NCBI GenBank assembly: GCA_019637585.1
Contig: JAHBVL010000005.1
Span: 124,001-188,000, forward strand
Direction: 5' to 3'
DNA: 64,000 nucleotides
Source of the DNA: Thermomicrobiales bacterium
GTDB lineage: Bacteria > Chloroflexota > Chloroflexia > Thermomicrobiales > UBA6265
This document shows positions 43,298-52,789 of the stretch, one piece after another. The stretch's first letter is position 1, and the number at the start of each line of letters is the position of its first letter. Under the pieces are notes generated by a model that searched no databases, was not told the origin of the DNA, and saw only the letters and a list, made by a program, of their open reading frames with translations. The position numbers and the translations under genes are program-made.

Positions 43298-44503
43298 TCA
43301 ATCGACCGTAAACTCCCGCTCCGAATCGATCTTGTCCGGATCGATTTCGATGCCCATGCCCGGATCGTTGGGAACGGTGATCCAGCCGTCGACGGGCAGC
43401 ACCGGGTTCTTGAAGAAGAATTGCAGGATCTCGTTCCACTTCACCAGGAATTCGACATACGGCACACCGGCGGGTGACAGCGCCGCGCTCAGTTGCACAT
43501 TCGCCGGGACGGAATGCCCATGCGGAATGATCGGGATGTCATATGCCGAGCAGAGGGTGCAGATCTTCTGCATCTCGCTGATGCCGCCCGCCCAGTAGGT
43601 GTCGGCCTGCATCAGATCGACGGCGCGCGTGTCGAGGAGCTCCTTGATGCCAAAGCGGGTGTACTCATGCTCGCCGCCGCTGATCGGCACCACCGACGCC
43701 GCCCGAATCTCGGTGTACTGCGGAATCATGTCCGGCATCACCGGTTCTTCCAGCCAGCGCGGATCGTAAGGTTTGAGCCGTTGCGCCATATCCAGCGTGT
43801 ACGGCACATTCCAGGACATCCAGGCGTCGACCATGATGTCGGTATCGGCCCCGGCGGACGATCGCAGGATTTCCATCATCTCCACATTCTTGCGGACGCC
43901 CTCTCTGCCGTCAGACGGTCCCCAGCGCGGAAACCATTTCTGCGCGGCGTATCCCTTCGCGGCAAACGCCGCGGCCCGGTCGGCCAGCTTGTCGGGCTCC
44001 AGCGAGTAACCGAGCATGCTGGCATAGGCAGGCAGCTTGTCGCGCGTCGGACCACCGAGCAGGCGGTGGACTGGTTGGCCCAGGAATTTGCCTTTGAGGT
44101 CCCAGAGCGCGGCGTCGATCACGCTGATGGCGAACATCGGCACGCCTTTGCGGTTGTGGACACCGAGGCGATACATGATGTCCCAGAGCCGCTCAGTGGC
44201 CAGGGCATCGTGCCCGATCAGGAAGTCCCGATACTCGGTGTGGAGCAGCGTGGCGGTGTCCCGCGTCACCGGTCCGCCCAGACCGGTCAACCCGTCGTCG
44301 GTTTCGATCTCGAGAAACTGCAGCACCACGGTCGACTCGGTGTCTGTCGAGCTGCTTGGCTGCCAGTTGGCGTCGCGTGCGTGCTGCGCATGGTACTCGG
44401 GGTAGATGTCAACAGGCCGAATCAGTCGTTCTTCCCAAAATGGTCCATCCGGATGCTTCAACGTTCCCTGCAATTCCCGAATGCGAACCTTGGCGATTTT
44501 CAC
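43298..44503 (-). CDS. Enolase-superfamily dehydratase, L-rhamnonate-dehydratase-like
   Basis: 401 residues. Mandelate-racemase/muconate-lactonising fold with metal ligands D226 (VDAW), E252 (WLEEP) and E280 (GGEHEYTR), plus catalytic-type histidines in IPHGHS (328-330). GPSDGREGVRKN and the ligand spacing recall rhamnonate dehydratase, as I remember it. This enzyme class dehydrates a sugar acid to a 2-keto-3-deoxy acid in the cytoplasm. It lies last in the minus-strand sugar locus, 44 bases after the SDR gene. The substrate is not provable from sequence; L-fuconate or another aldonate remain possible. Confidence 0.85.
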   Translation of the reverse strand: MKIAKVRIRELQGTLKHPDGPFWEERLIRPVDIYPEYHAQHARDANWQPSSSTDTESTVVLQFLEIETDDGLTGLGGPVTRDTATLLHTEYRDFLIGHDALATERLWDIMYRLGVHNRKGVPMFAISVIDAALWDLKGKFLGQPVHRLLGGPTRDKLPAYASMLGYSLEPDKLADRAAAFAAKGYAAQKWFPRWGPSDGREGVRKNVEMMEILRSSAGADTDIMVDAWMSWNVPYTLDMAQRLKPYDPRWLEEPVMPDMIPQYTEIRAASVVPISGGEHEYTRFGIKELLDTRAVDLMQADTYWAGGISEMQKICTLCSAYDIPIIPHGHSVPANVQLSAALSPAGVPYVEFLVKWNEILQFFFKNPVLPVDGWITVPNDPGMGIEIDPDKIDSEREFTVD

Positions 44504-44547
44504 CGTTGCTCCTTCCCTGCTTTTCCGTTTTCCACTCGACTACTCGC

Positions 44548-45363
44548 TCAGTCCATGATGAGTCCGCCGCAGACATTGAACGCCTGGCCCGTCACATAAT
44601 CGGAATCAGCCGATGCGAGATAAAAGGCCAGGGAGGCAACGTCGTCCGGCCGCGAGATCCGGCCAAGGGGAATCTGCGAGCGCATCTCCTCGGTGACATC
44701 ACCACTCTCGAGGTTCTCCCCTTCCCTGTTCCGGATATCTCGAATTTCCCCGTCGGTGCGGCGCCACATCGGCGTGTCGACGATCCCCGGATTGATGGCA
44801 TTGACGGTGATGCCATAGGGAGCGAGTGCTTTGGCGGTGGATTGGGTCAAATTGATCACCGCCGCTTTGCTCGCCCCGTAGTGCGCCTGATACGCCGGTC
44901 CGTGACGGCCGGCAATCGAGGCGATATTGATGATCTTGCCCCCGGATCCCTGATCCTTCATCTGCAGACCCTCGGCCTGCATGCTGAGAAAAACCCCTTT
45001 GGCGTTGACCGCGAACATCCGATCCCAGTCTTCTTCCGCGATCTCCAGAAACGCCGAGTTGTGCCCAACGCCGGCGTTGTTGACGGCGATGTCGATCCGG
45101 CCGAACGCCTCGACTACGGCGGCCACCATGGCGAATACCGATTCCTTGCTCGTCACATCGACGTGCATGGCGATAGCTCGCCCACCCGCTGCCTCGATCT
45201 CTCCAGCACATTCGCGGGCGGAGGGCTCCACAACATCGGCAACGGCAAGAGCAGCGCCGTCGCGGGCCAGCCGCGTCGCGATGCTCCTGCCGATGCCGCT
45301 GCCTCCCCCGGTAACCAGCACAATCTTGCCCTGCAGCGGCAATGAACCCCGTTCTGCTGTCAA
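44548..45363 (-). CDS. Short-chain dehydrogenase/reductase
   Basis: 271 residues from TTG 45363, which has GGAGGG 5 bases upstream and lies directly after the stop of the MDR gene. NAD(P)-binding TGGGSGIG, NNAG, Ser in NIASIAG and the catalytic YGASK are present, and PGIVDTP follows. The open frame continues upstream into the MDR gene, but that part is not SDR-like. It probably oxidises a sugar, sugar acid or 2-keto-3-deoxy intermediate. Confidence 0.9.
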   Translation of the reverse strand: MTAERGSLPLQGKIVLVTGGGSGIGRSIATRLARDGAALAVADVVEPSARECAGEIEAAGGRAIAMHVDVTSKESVFAMVAAVVEAFGRIDIAVNNAGVGHNSAFLEIAEEDWDRMFAVNAKGVFLSMQAEGLQMKDQGSGGKIINIASIAGRHGPAYQAHYGASKAAVINLTQSTAKALAPYGITVNAINPGIVDTPMWRRTDGEIRDIRNREGENLESGDVTEEMRSQIPLGRISRPDDVASLAFYLASADSDYVTGQAFNVCGGLIMD

Positions 45364-45364
45364 C

Positions 45365-46423
45365 TCATCCCTCCGCCGGAACGACGACGATCTTGCCCGC
45401 TGCACTGCCGTCCATCGAGATGGCGAAGGCCCCGGCGATGTCGTCCAGGGAGCTCCGATGCGTGATGATCGGTTCGAGGCGAACCGAGCCGTCGAGCACC
45501 AGAGCCGCGGCATCCTCGAACGGCGCCAGCCCGAATCCGGCCGACCCCTGCAACCGGATCTGCTTCTGCGTGATGATCGTCGGATCGATCAGCACCTCGT
45601 TTTCGTAGAGGGCGATCTGGATGACCGTTCCGCCCCACTTCACCATCTCGAGAGCCTGGCGCAATGTCAAACCGATTCCCGCCGCTTCGACGACAACGTC
45701 GACCTTGGCGCCCAGACCATATTTGCCGGCGGCCTGGCTCCCCCACCGGTAGTGACCTGCTCCGGTGAGATCGGCCACCCGGGCCAGTACATCTTCGGCG
45801 CCGGCATCGATCACCACATCGGCGCCCAGTTCACGCGCCAGCTCCAGCCGCCGCTCCGAGATGTCGATCGCAATCATTCGGCAGTCTGCGGTCGCTTTGA
45901 TCGCTTGCATCGTGCAGAGCCCGATGGCGCCGCAACCGATCACCGCTACCCAATCGCCCGGGCGGACATCGGCCAGCCGGGCGGCATGCAGCCCGCATCG
46001 GAGGGGCTCCATAGCCGCGGCTTCGTCGTAGCTGATTCCTTCCGGGATGGTGGCCACCGCGCGCGGTGTGCTCACACCGGGAACGTGCATGACCTCGGCA
46101 TAGGCGCCGGGCAGACCATAGCCAGGGCTCTTTTCCCACCCCGCGCCGAGTCCGCCACTCCCCTGACCGACGGTGATGCGATCGCCAACCGAAAGATGCT
46201 GGACGTTCTCACCCACCGCGATGACGTCGCCCGCCCACTCGTGACCCATCACTTCGCCCGGTTCGACCCACAACCCGGCTCGCAGACCGTGGATGTCCGA
46301 ACCGCAGATACCGCAGGCGCGCACGGTAATCATCACGTCGTCCGCTCCCACCGCTGGCAGCTCGATTTCACGGAGCTCAAGCTGCATCGGTCCGAGATAG
46401 ACGGCTGCCCGGGTCGTTGTCAT
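45365..46423 (-). CDS. Zinc-dependent MDR alcohol/polyol dehydrogenase
   Basis: 352 residues. Catalytic zinc ligands lie in CGICGSDIH and GHEWAGDV. NAD(P) is bound through VIGCGAIGLCTMQ. The four-cysteine structural zinc site is not evident where expected (the region reads GQGSGGLGAGWEKSPGYG). It resembles sorbitol/threonine-type dehydrogenases. It precedes the SDR gene by a single base and follows the ABC ATPase gene by 11 bases, so it belongs to the same operon. Confidence 0.9.
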   Translation of the reverse strand: MTTTRAAVYLGPMQLELREIELPAVGADDVMITVRACGICGSDIHGLRAGLWVEPGEVMGHEWAGDVIAVGENVQHLSVGDRITVGQGSGGLGAGWEKSPGYGLPGAYAEVMHVPGVSTPRAVATIPEGISYDEAAAMEPLRCGLHAARLADVRPGDWVAVIGCGAIGLCTMQAIKATADCRMIAIDISERRLELARELGADVVIDAGAEDVLARVADLTGAGHYRWGSQAAGKYGLGAKVDVVVEAAGIGLTLRQALEMVKWGGTVIQIALYENEVLIDPTIITQKQIRLQGSAGFGLAPFEDAAALVLDGSVRLEPIITHRSSLDDIAGAFAISMDGSAAGKIVVVPAEG

Positions 46424-46434
46424 GAGTACCTCCG

Positions 46435-47553
46435 CTAGATCTTCAGTCGAGCCTCGCTCACCGCGTCGAACGCCATCACGTTGGGCCAGTCGAAGTCAAC
46501 AAAGACCGACTGGTCGACGCGGAAATGCTCGCGCGACGAAGTGATGGCCAGCAGGTGGTTCGTGCCGATCTCGAGATCGTAGAGAATCTGGTTGCCCAGT
46601 ACCTGCAGCGTGTAGACACGGGCCGCCAGCGAGGATGCACCCCGCGATGCCGCGCTGACCTCGACGAACTCCGGCCGCACACCCAGTGTCACGGTTCGCG
46701 AATCGGTGGCGGCGGCGACGCGATCGAAAAAGCCCTCGTCGACCTGCATCGCACACGACCCATCGAAGAGCCCGGCCATACCGCCCCGCTCGCCGAGGTT
46801 CGCCGGCACCACATTGGTCGGCTGCGCGCCGATGAATTTCGCGACCCAGAGATTGGCCGGTTCGTCATAGAGACTGAGGGGAGGACCGACCTGCATCAGC
46901 TCGCCGCCCCGCATCACCGCGACCCGGTCGGCGATGCTCATCGCTTCTTCCTGGTCGTGGGTGACGAAAACCATCGTGGTTTTCACTTCGCGGTGAATTC
47001 GGACGATCTCCGTGCGGAGCTCCCGGCGAAGAATCGCGTCGATACTGGAGAAGGGTTCGTCCAGAAGGAAGAGAAAGGGTTTGCGAACCAGCGCTTTGGC
47101 GATGGAGACCCGCTGCCGTTGACCACCGCTGAGCTCGGTGATCTTGCGGTCCAGGAGCTCCTCGATATGCAGCAGATGGCTGATCTCGCTCACTCGCTGG
47201 GCGATCACATCCTTGCTCGTGCCACGGGTTTTGAGTCCGAAGCCGATGTTGCCGCGCACATTGAGATGCGGGTAGAGCGCAAAGGTCTGGAAAACCATCG
47301 CCACGTCCCGCTGCTCCGCGGGGACATTGGTCACCTGCCTGGACCCGAACCAGATCTCGCCGCTGGTCGGCTCCTCGAGTCCGGCAAGCATGTTCATGGT
47401 CGTGGTTTTGCCGCATCCGGAAGGACCCAGGAGCACGAGGAGTTCCTTGTCCTCGATCTCCAGCTCCAGATCCTTCACCGCAACCTCGCTGCCAAAGTGT
47501 TTTGCCACATGGTTGAGGCGGATGTTGTTGCTTCCCGTCTCCGGCTGCTGCAT
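46435..47553 (-). CDS. Carbohydrate ABC importer ATP-binding protein (MsmX/UgpC-like)
   Basis: 372 residues. Walker [10 protein letters not shown], signature LSGGQRQR, Walker B FLFLLDEPFSSID and VFVTHDQEEAM are intact. The C-terminal 130 residues form the regulatory OB (TOBE-like) extension of sugar importers, with GVRPEF. ATG 47553 has GGAGAAGGG upstream; the frame runs on to 47601. It powers the two permeases encoded before it. Confidence 0.95.
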   Translation of the reverse strand: MQQPETGSNNIRLNHVAKHFGSEVAVKDLELEIEDKELLVLLGPSGCGKTTTMNMLAGLEEPTSGEIWFGSRQVTNVPAEQRDVAMVFQTFALYPHLNVRGNIGFGLKTRGTSKDVIAQRVSEISHLLHIEELLDRKITELSGGQRQRVSIAKALVRKPFLFLLDEPFSSIDAILRRELRTEIVRIHREVKTTMVFVTHDQEEAMSIADRVAVMRGGELMQVGPPLSLYDEPANLWVAKFIGAQPTNVVPANLGERGGMAGLFDGSCAMQVDEGFFDRVAAATDSRTVTLGVRPEFVEVSAASRGASSLAARVYTLQVLGNQILYDLEIGTNHLLAITSSREHFRVDQSVFVDFDWPNVMAFDAVSEARLKI

Positions 47554-47584
47554 GGGATTCCCTTCTCCAGGCTGCCCCGCTCCC

Positions 47585-48457
47585 CTAAAGCGGATCGACA
47601 ATATTCAGCTTGCGGATCCACCGCTGAAAGACAAAGGCCACGATGGCGACCGGCAGCACGCCGAGCACTGTGGCTGCGGAGGCTTCGGTCGGATAGGAGT
47701 ACTGGAAGAACATGTTCGAGAGCGTGGGCGGAAATGTCAGCGCGCTCGATCCGGTGGCCAGCAGGAATGCGAACAGGAAATCGTTCCACACCAGCAGAAA
47801 GGCGATGACCGCGCAAGCCGCGATGCCGGGCAGTGACGTTGGCAGCACGACTCGATATAAGGTCTGGAAGCGGGTACAGCCATCGACCCTTGCCGCTGAT
47901 TCGAGACTGCGCGGCAACGCGTTGAAGAACCCCATCATGATCCAGACGACGAGCGGTACGGTGATGCTCAGGTAGACGATGACCAACCCATGATGGGTGC
48001 CACGCAGCCCCAGGCTCGACCACATCTTGTAGAGCGGAATGATTGCCGCAATAGCGGGATAGGCCCGGCTGAGCAGGATGGCCATGACGATGGAGTTGCG
48101 AAATGGAAAGACATACCGGCCGAGCACGTATGCGCATGGCATGGCGATGAGCAATGTCAGCGGTGTGGTGACGCCCGCGACGATCAGGCTGTTCTTCAGG
48201 CCAGTCCGGATGAACTGGCCATGCGGAATCGGCAGCAGATCGACGCCCCCAGGTCCAGTGGCGTGCCGGTTGAACAACCGGACGTAGTTCGACCAGGTGA
48301 AGTCGTGCGGATAGAAGTGTGTGATCGCCGAGTTCATCTCGACGTTGAACATGAACGACAGGTTGAGCAGCCAGTAGAACGGGACGAGCGTCCACAGGGC
48401 AACGAGAAGTGCGCAGATATAGATGATGACGCGCTTGGCCGTCAGTCTGGAGCTCAT
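47585..48457 (-). CDS. Carbohydrate ABC importer permease (MalG/UgpE type)
   Basis: 290 residues and six predicted helices. The EAA loop reads ESAARVDGCTRFQTLYRVVL, and the C-terminus ends QRWIRKLNIV, as usual for the MalG side. The start overlaps the stop of the other permease gene as ATGA (48454-48457). Confidence 0.94.
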   Translation of the reverse strand: MSSRLTAKRVIIYICALLVALWTLVPFYWLLNLSFMFNVEMNSAITHFYPHDFTWSNYVRLFNRHATGPGGVDLLPIPHGQFIRTGLKNSLIVAGVTTPLTLLIAMPCAYVLGRYVFPFRNSIVMAILLSRAYPAIAAIIPLYKMWSSLGLRGTHHGLVIVYLSITVPLVVWIMMGFFNALPRSLESAARVDGCTRFQTLYRVVLPTSLPGIAACAVIAFLLVWNDFLFAFLLATGSSALTFPPTLSNMFFQYSYPTEASAATVLGVLPVAIVAFVFQRWIRKLNIVDPL

Positions 48458-49407
48458 GCTGCCGCCTCACCTGTTGAGATCTTCTTTTCCTTCCGATACA
48501 GCACCCGGACGTAGGCCAGCGTGACCAGAATGACCAGGATCAGCAGGAGCCACGCTTCGGCGGCGCCAAGTCCGAGCCGGAGGTTGAGGAACGCTGTCGT
48601 GTAGACCTCGTATGTCATCACCCGCGTCGCCGCGCCAGGTCCTCCCGCTGTCGTGAAGTAGATGAGATCGAAGACGTTGACGGCGGAGATGGTGTTCAGG
48701 ATCAGAACGATGAGCAGTGGTGCTTTCAGATAGGGCAACGTCACATGCCGGAAGCGGCCGATGGCGTTGAGTTTGTCGATCCTTCCGACCCGATAGAGAT
48801 CCTGAGGAATGACCTGCAGCGTCGCCAGCATGAAAAAGACGCCCAGGGGAGCGATGTGCCAGGTGTGGGCGATCGCGATCCAGGTCAGCGCAGTGTCGAT
48901 GTTCATCAGGTTCGGCGGTCTGTCGGTGATTCCCAACCGGAAGAGCACCGCGGGGAAGAGTCCCGTCTCTGTGCTGAGCAGGAATCGCCAGACAATACCC
49001 GCCGCATAGGTGGACACCGCCCAGGGCAGGAGAATCAGCGCGGTGAGCAACGTCCTGCCATGAAATTTCTCATTGAGGAGAATGGCCATGCCAAGGCCCA
49101 GGAGCGTGGAATAGACCGTCACCTGCACGCTGTATTTGACGGTTCGCCACATCGCGTCGCGCACGTCCTGGCTCTCCAGCGTTTTGCGGAAGTTGTCCAG
49201 ACCGGTAAATTCATCGATCCCGAATCGCAGATCGATATCGCGGAGCGCGAGCCAGAACGAATAGAGAAACGGATAGAGATTCAGCAATATCAGAATGGCG
49301 GCTACCGGGAGCGAAAGAAGCAACCCAAACCGCGCATCGGTCATCCCCAGACCGAAACGACGAGGTCTGCTGGATTGATCCTGCGAAGCCGGCGAGAGTT
49401 CTGCCAT
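48454..49407 (-). CDS. Carbohydrate ABC importer permease (MalF/UgpA type)
   Basis: 317 residues, six predicted helices starting LLLSLPVAAILILLNLYPFL. A MalF-type cytoplasmic loop region reads DLYRVGRIDKLNAIGRFRHV; the usual EAA alanines are replaced by V-G-R. It forms the channel together with the MalG-type subunit. Confidence 0.92.
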   Translation of the reverse strand: MAELSPASQDQSSRPRRFGLGMTDARFGLLLSLPVAAILILLNLYPFLYSFWLALRDIDLRFGIDEFTGLDNFRKTLESQDVRDAMWRTVKYSVQVTVYSTLLGLGMAILLNEKFHGRTLLTALILLPWAVSTYAAGIVWRFLLSTETGLFPAVLFRLGITDRPPNLMNIDTALTWIAIAHTWHIAPLGVFFMLATLQVIPQDLYRVGRIDKLNAIGRFRHVTLPYLKAPLLIVLILNTISAVNVFDLIYFTTAGGPGAATRVMTYEVYTTAFLNLRLGLGAAEAWLLLILVILVTLAYVRVLYRKEKKISTGEAAA

Positions 49408-49461
49408 AGCGTTAGACCACTCACTCGTTGACGGAGAGCCGGGAATGCCTGGAACCGGCTC

Positions 49462-49508
49462 CCCGGATCGCTTCTGACCGACGGAGGACGGTCAGAAGCC
49501 GATCCGGG
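49462..49508 (-). terminator. Strong hairpin between the binding-protein and permease genes
   Basis: CCCGGATCGCTTCTGACCG (49462-49480) pairs with 49489-49508, leaving one bulged base and an 8-base loop. No T run follows on the minus strand, so it may act as a partial terminator or mRNA stabiliser. Such structures between the binding-protein and permease genes commonly keep binding-protein mRNA in excess. Confidence 0.55.
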
Positions 49509-49521
49509 CGCCGGGGTAGAC

Positions 49522-50982
49522 CTAACCCTGATTGCTCAGGATGACGTCGCGATATCGCTCCCAGAGCTCGTTCGTAGCGGAAGCCAGGTCGTTCATCGCG
49601 TCCTGCGGCGACTTCCGGCCGAGAATGGCCGACTCGAGCTCTTCCTTGGCCGGAATCTGCCATTCGAGGAACCACGGACACTGATGGAACGGATTCCAGA
49701 CAGCCTGCCGGAAGTACTGCCCCATGTCGTTGAACTGCCGCTCGCCACCTGGCATCCATTCGGCATAGGCGGCGAGAACATCGGGATCTTCCAGGATCGC
49801 GGAGTAGCTCGAATTGAGCGCATGATCGATCGCCCACCGCTTGGCGACGAAGAGCTCGTCGTTGATGTCGCGGTAGCCGAAGAAGCTGTTGTGCCGGTAA
49901 ACGCGGGCCAGCTGCTGGTCGGTTCGTTCCCGCTTCGGCAGGAGATAGCCGCCCTGCTCGATCTTGCCCCAGGGAGCGCCTTCCGGCGGCGCGGCGAAGT
50001 CGACGAGACCGGCGATCTGGGACATGGCCGGATCGTTCAGCCGTTTGCCGTCATAGGTCTGCTGCGGGCTGAACATGAAGTCGCCGGTGGCGAAACCATC
50101 GACATAGCCACCTTCGGACATGTTGAAGGAACTCTCGGGATGGATGCCATCGGCGAAGAGCCCGGCCCAGGTCTCGAGGGTCTTGGTCGATTCATGATCG
50201 CCGCCAAACAACGGCTTGTAGGCGTCTTCGAAGTCCCACAGATCGATGCCGCGATTGTGGTTCTCCCAGAGGAACTGCCACGCGGTAGCCCATGGAGTGG
50301 CGAACCAGTGGTTGAGGAGTGGGTACTCGACCACGCCATCCGCCTTCATCTGGCGGCAGAGATCGTAGAAGTCGTCCCAGGTCGTCAGCTGAACGGTATC
50401 GAGACCGGCCTTCTCTGTGTACGCGGTGTTGACCATGATGGTGCCGCGAACCGAGGAGAAGTAGGGAAGCCCGTAGAGCTTGCCATCGCCGCGCCAGGTC
50501 CACGCTTCGGTGAATGCCGGCAGCATCTCCGCTGTGGCCCGCTCGAAATCCCACCAGGAGCTGTAGTCGAGCAGCTGACCCTGGAGGATGTACCGCCCAA
50601 TGCCGATCTCATGACCGTAGAACATGTCCAGCGGTTCATTGTTGATCTGCATGGTGTCGATGATCAGGTCGTAGTCGCCCGAGACGGTCTGATAGTCGAC
50701 ATTCTCGGTGAACTGTTCCTCGAAAATACGAACGTTGTCTTCGACCACGGTTGGTTCATACGCCCAGCCGCGGAAGACGATCGGTTTGCTGTCGATCTCA
50801 TCCTGCGGTGGAAACTCGGGTGCAATCGTGGCCGTTTCCTGAGCGGCCGAAACGCCGCCAGTCTCCAGCCAGGTCATGATTGCCGGGGTAGCGACCCCGA
50901 GCGCGGCCAGCCGCTTGAAGTATTCGCGGCGTGTGATCAGTCCCCGTTTGTACTTCTCCAGTTGAACGTAGACGGGTTCCAT
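49522..50982 (-). CDS. Extracellular sugar-binding protein of an ABC importer (Tat-type leader)
   Basis: 486 residues. The N-terminus contains ITRREYFKRLAALG followed by a moderately hydrophobic stretch ending VSAAQ, consistent with Tat export of a folded protein. The rest fits family-1 extracellular solute-binding proteins (GEHE-like segments, Trp-rich binding cleft, FAAPPEG). AAAGGAG lies well placed before the ATG. It captures the substrate for the two permeases and the ATPase. The ligand is unknown but presumably a sugar or sugar derivative processed by the flanking dehydrogenases. Confidence 0.9.
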   Translation of the reverse strand: MEPVYVQLEKYKRGLITRREYFKRLAALGVATPAIMTWLETGGVSAAQETATIAPEFPPQDEIDSKPIVFRGWAYEPTVVEDNVRIFEEQFTENVDYQTVSGDYDLIIDTMQINNEPLDMFYGHEIGIGRYILQGQLLDYSSWWDFERATAEMLPAFTEAWTWRGDGKLYGLPYFSSVRGTIMVNTAYTEKAGLDTVQLTTWDDFYDLCRQMKADGVVEYPLLNHWFATPWATAWQFLWENHNRGIDLWDFEDAYKPLFGGDHESTKTLETWAGLFADGIHPESSFNMSEGGYVDGFATGDFMFSPQQTYDGKRLNDPAMSQIAGLVDFAAPPEGAPWGKIEQGGYLLPKRERTDQQLARVYRHNSFFGYRDINDELFVAKRWAIDHALNSSYSAILEDPDVLAAYAEWMPGGERQFNDMGQYFRQAVWNPFHQCPWFLEWQIPAKEELESAILGRKSPQDAMNDLASATNELWERYRDVILSNQG

Positions 50983-51075
50983 CTGCCCTGACTCCTTTGC
51001 TTCCGCCCCGTGAAGCTCGCGGACCTCGCGAGCGCTGGGCGCCTGGCAAACCGGGTTTCGCGTAACCGTTCGTCT

Positions 51076-52725
51076 CTAGATCGGGTCACCTCCCTTTGGC
51101 GAACCACCAGTAATCGGCACGTGAATCAGCGTCGTGACGCCGCTCTTGAGTGCCTTTTCGATTGCAGGTTGGAGATCGGCGGCTTCAGTGACTCGTACGC
51201 CGGCAGCGCCAAGCCCTTCCGCCACCGTGTCGTACGCAACCGGTCCAAGCAGACTGGCCACAACGCCTTCCTGGCCATAAACCCGCTGCTGTCCGGTGAC
51301 CACGCTGCCCCACTCCCGGTCGTCGGCAATGATCACGACGATGGGGGTGTTGTGGCGGACCGCTGTTTCCAGCTCCATCAGGCAGAAGCCAACGGCGCCA
51401 TCACCGGAAAGGAGGAGAACCGACTTTTCCGGATGGGCGAGTTTCGCCGAGATGGCCCCGGAGATGCCCCATCCGACGACGCCGCTGGGACCGCAGGTCA
51501 TCCAGTTCGCCGAGTAGTGATCGCCAATGGCCATGTGCGACCACTGTCCGATGTTGCCGCCGTCGATGAGGAAGAGCAGATCGTCGCCCAGCAGCGGCTG
51601 GATCGCCCGCACGATATGCTGGCCGGTGAGCGGGGTGGCAGGCGGAGCCTCTCCCGTCCACGGGCTGCGGAAAGAATTCCAGCGGCGCTTCGCTTCAGTC
51701 ATCCACGCCGACTTGCGCGATGCCTTGCCGGAGCCAAGTGCCGCGATGATCGCTTCGATGGCCGATTTCGGATCGGCCTGGATCGCCACATCCGGTTCTC
51801 GTCCCTGAACGAGCTCGTTGGGATCGATATCGACCCGGACGATCTTGACGTCTGGCGCAAGCCCGGGCGTCTGGCCAAAACCAACCCGGTAGTCGACCCT
51901 GGCGCCGAGCATGATCAGCACATCGGCATCGGGCAGCAGTTTCGGTCCGCCATACGCGGCGCCGATGAATCCGACGAACTGCTCGTTCCCCTTGGCGATC
52001 GTTCCCTGATCCCAGATGGGCACCACGACCGGGATGTCGTAGCTCGACGCCAGCTCAGCCAGCGCGGCTTCACCACCCGAGAAGTAAATACCGCTCCCGG
52101 CAACGATGACCGGCCGCTCGGCGGCGCCGATCAGCTCGGCCGCCGCCGCGATTCGGTCTGCGCTGGGCAGTGCCACCGGATTCACGGCGGCAGACGCCGG
52201 TGTCGATCCCCATTCGCCGTTCCAGGTCACTTCGGCGTTCAGAATGTCGGCAGGAATGGAGAGGTTGACCGGTCCCGGCCGCCCGGACACAGCCCGGGAG
52301 CATGCTTCGTGCACATAGAACGGAATACGGTCGGCCTGGTCGATCGTTTTCGCATACTTGCAGATCGGAGCCGACATGGCCACCTGATCGAAATCCTGAA
52401 ACCGGCCGAGATCGGCCTGGGCGTGCGGCGCCGCGCCACTGATCAGGAGCACCGGCGAACCGGCGAAATTGGCGTTGACCAGCCCGACGAGGGCATTGGC
52501 ATGCCCAACCGTGGCGTTGACGGCACAGACCGCCAGCTTCTTGTCCAGCCGGGCGACGGCATCGGCGGCAAATGCAGCCGCCTGTTCGTTACGGAAATCG
52601 ATGAGGGGCAGGTCCGCCCGCCGGCAGGCCTCGTAAAACGGATCCATGCCGTTTCCGGAGAGGGTGGTGACAAACTCGACGCCGCGATCTTTCAAACATG
52701 CAACTAACAGGTCGGCCCCGTTCAT
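51076..52725 (-). CDS. Thiamine-diphosphate-dependent enzyme (acetolactate synthase / decarboxylase family)
   Basis: 549 residues. The N-terminal Pyr domain has the catalytic Glu in RNEQAAAFAAD. The C-terminal PP domain has SGDGAVGF...IADD, the ThDP/Mg-binding motif. No FAD- or valine-specific marks identify it as a true acetolactate synthase. In this locus it may cleave or decarboxylate a 2-keto acid. ATG 52725 with GAGGA upstream was chosen; the frame extends to 52758. It is the gene before the binding protein, 93 bases apart. Confidence 0.88.
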   Translation of the reverse strand: MNGADLLVACLKDRGVEFVTTLSGNGMDPFYEACRRADLPLIDFRNEQAAAFAADAVARLDKKLAVCAVNATVGHANALVGLVNANFAGSPVLLISGAAPHAQADLGRFQDFDQVAMSAPICKYAKTIDQADRIPFYVHEACSRAVSGRPGPVNLSIPADILNAEVTWNGEWGSTPASAAVNPVALPSADRIAAAAELIGAAERPVIVAGSGIYFSGGEAALAELASSYDIPVVVPIWDQGTIAKGNEQFVGFIGAAYGGPKLLPDADVLIMLGARVDYRVGFGQTPGLAPDVKIVRVDIDPNELVQGREPDVAIQADPKSAIEAIIAALGSGKASRKSAWMTEAKRRWNSFRSPWTGEAPPATPLTGQHIVRAIQPLLGDDLLFLIDGGNIGQWSHMAIGDHYSANWMTCGPSGVVGWGISGAISAKLAHPEKSVLLLSGDGAVGFCLMELETAVRHNTPIVVIIADDREWGSVVTGQQRVYGQEGVVASLLGPVAYDTVAEGLGAAGVRVTEAADLQPAIEKALKSGVTTLIHVPITGGSPKGGDPI

Positions 52726-52789
52726 GATTCCTCGCAGTCTGGTTACTGAAATCCTCAATTCCGAAATGTGTACCGTTCCCCTGAGTTCG

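Noticed and set aside
51010-52707. 565-codon plus-strand open frame antisense to the ThDP enzyme
   Set aside because: Mirror frame of a well-supported gene; Arg/Asp-rich translation without motifs. The frames at 49684-50991, 46525-47808 and 44981-46438 were discarded for the same reason.
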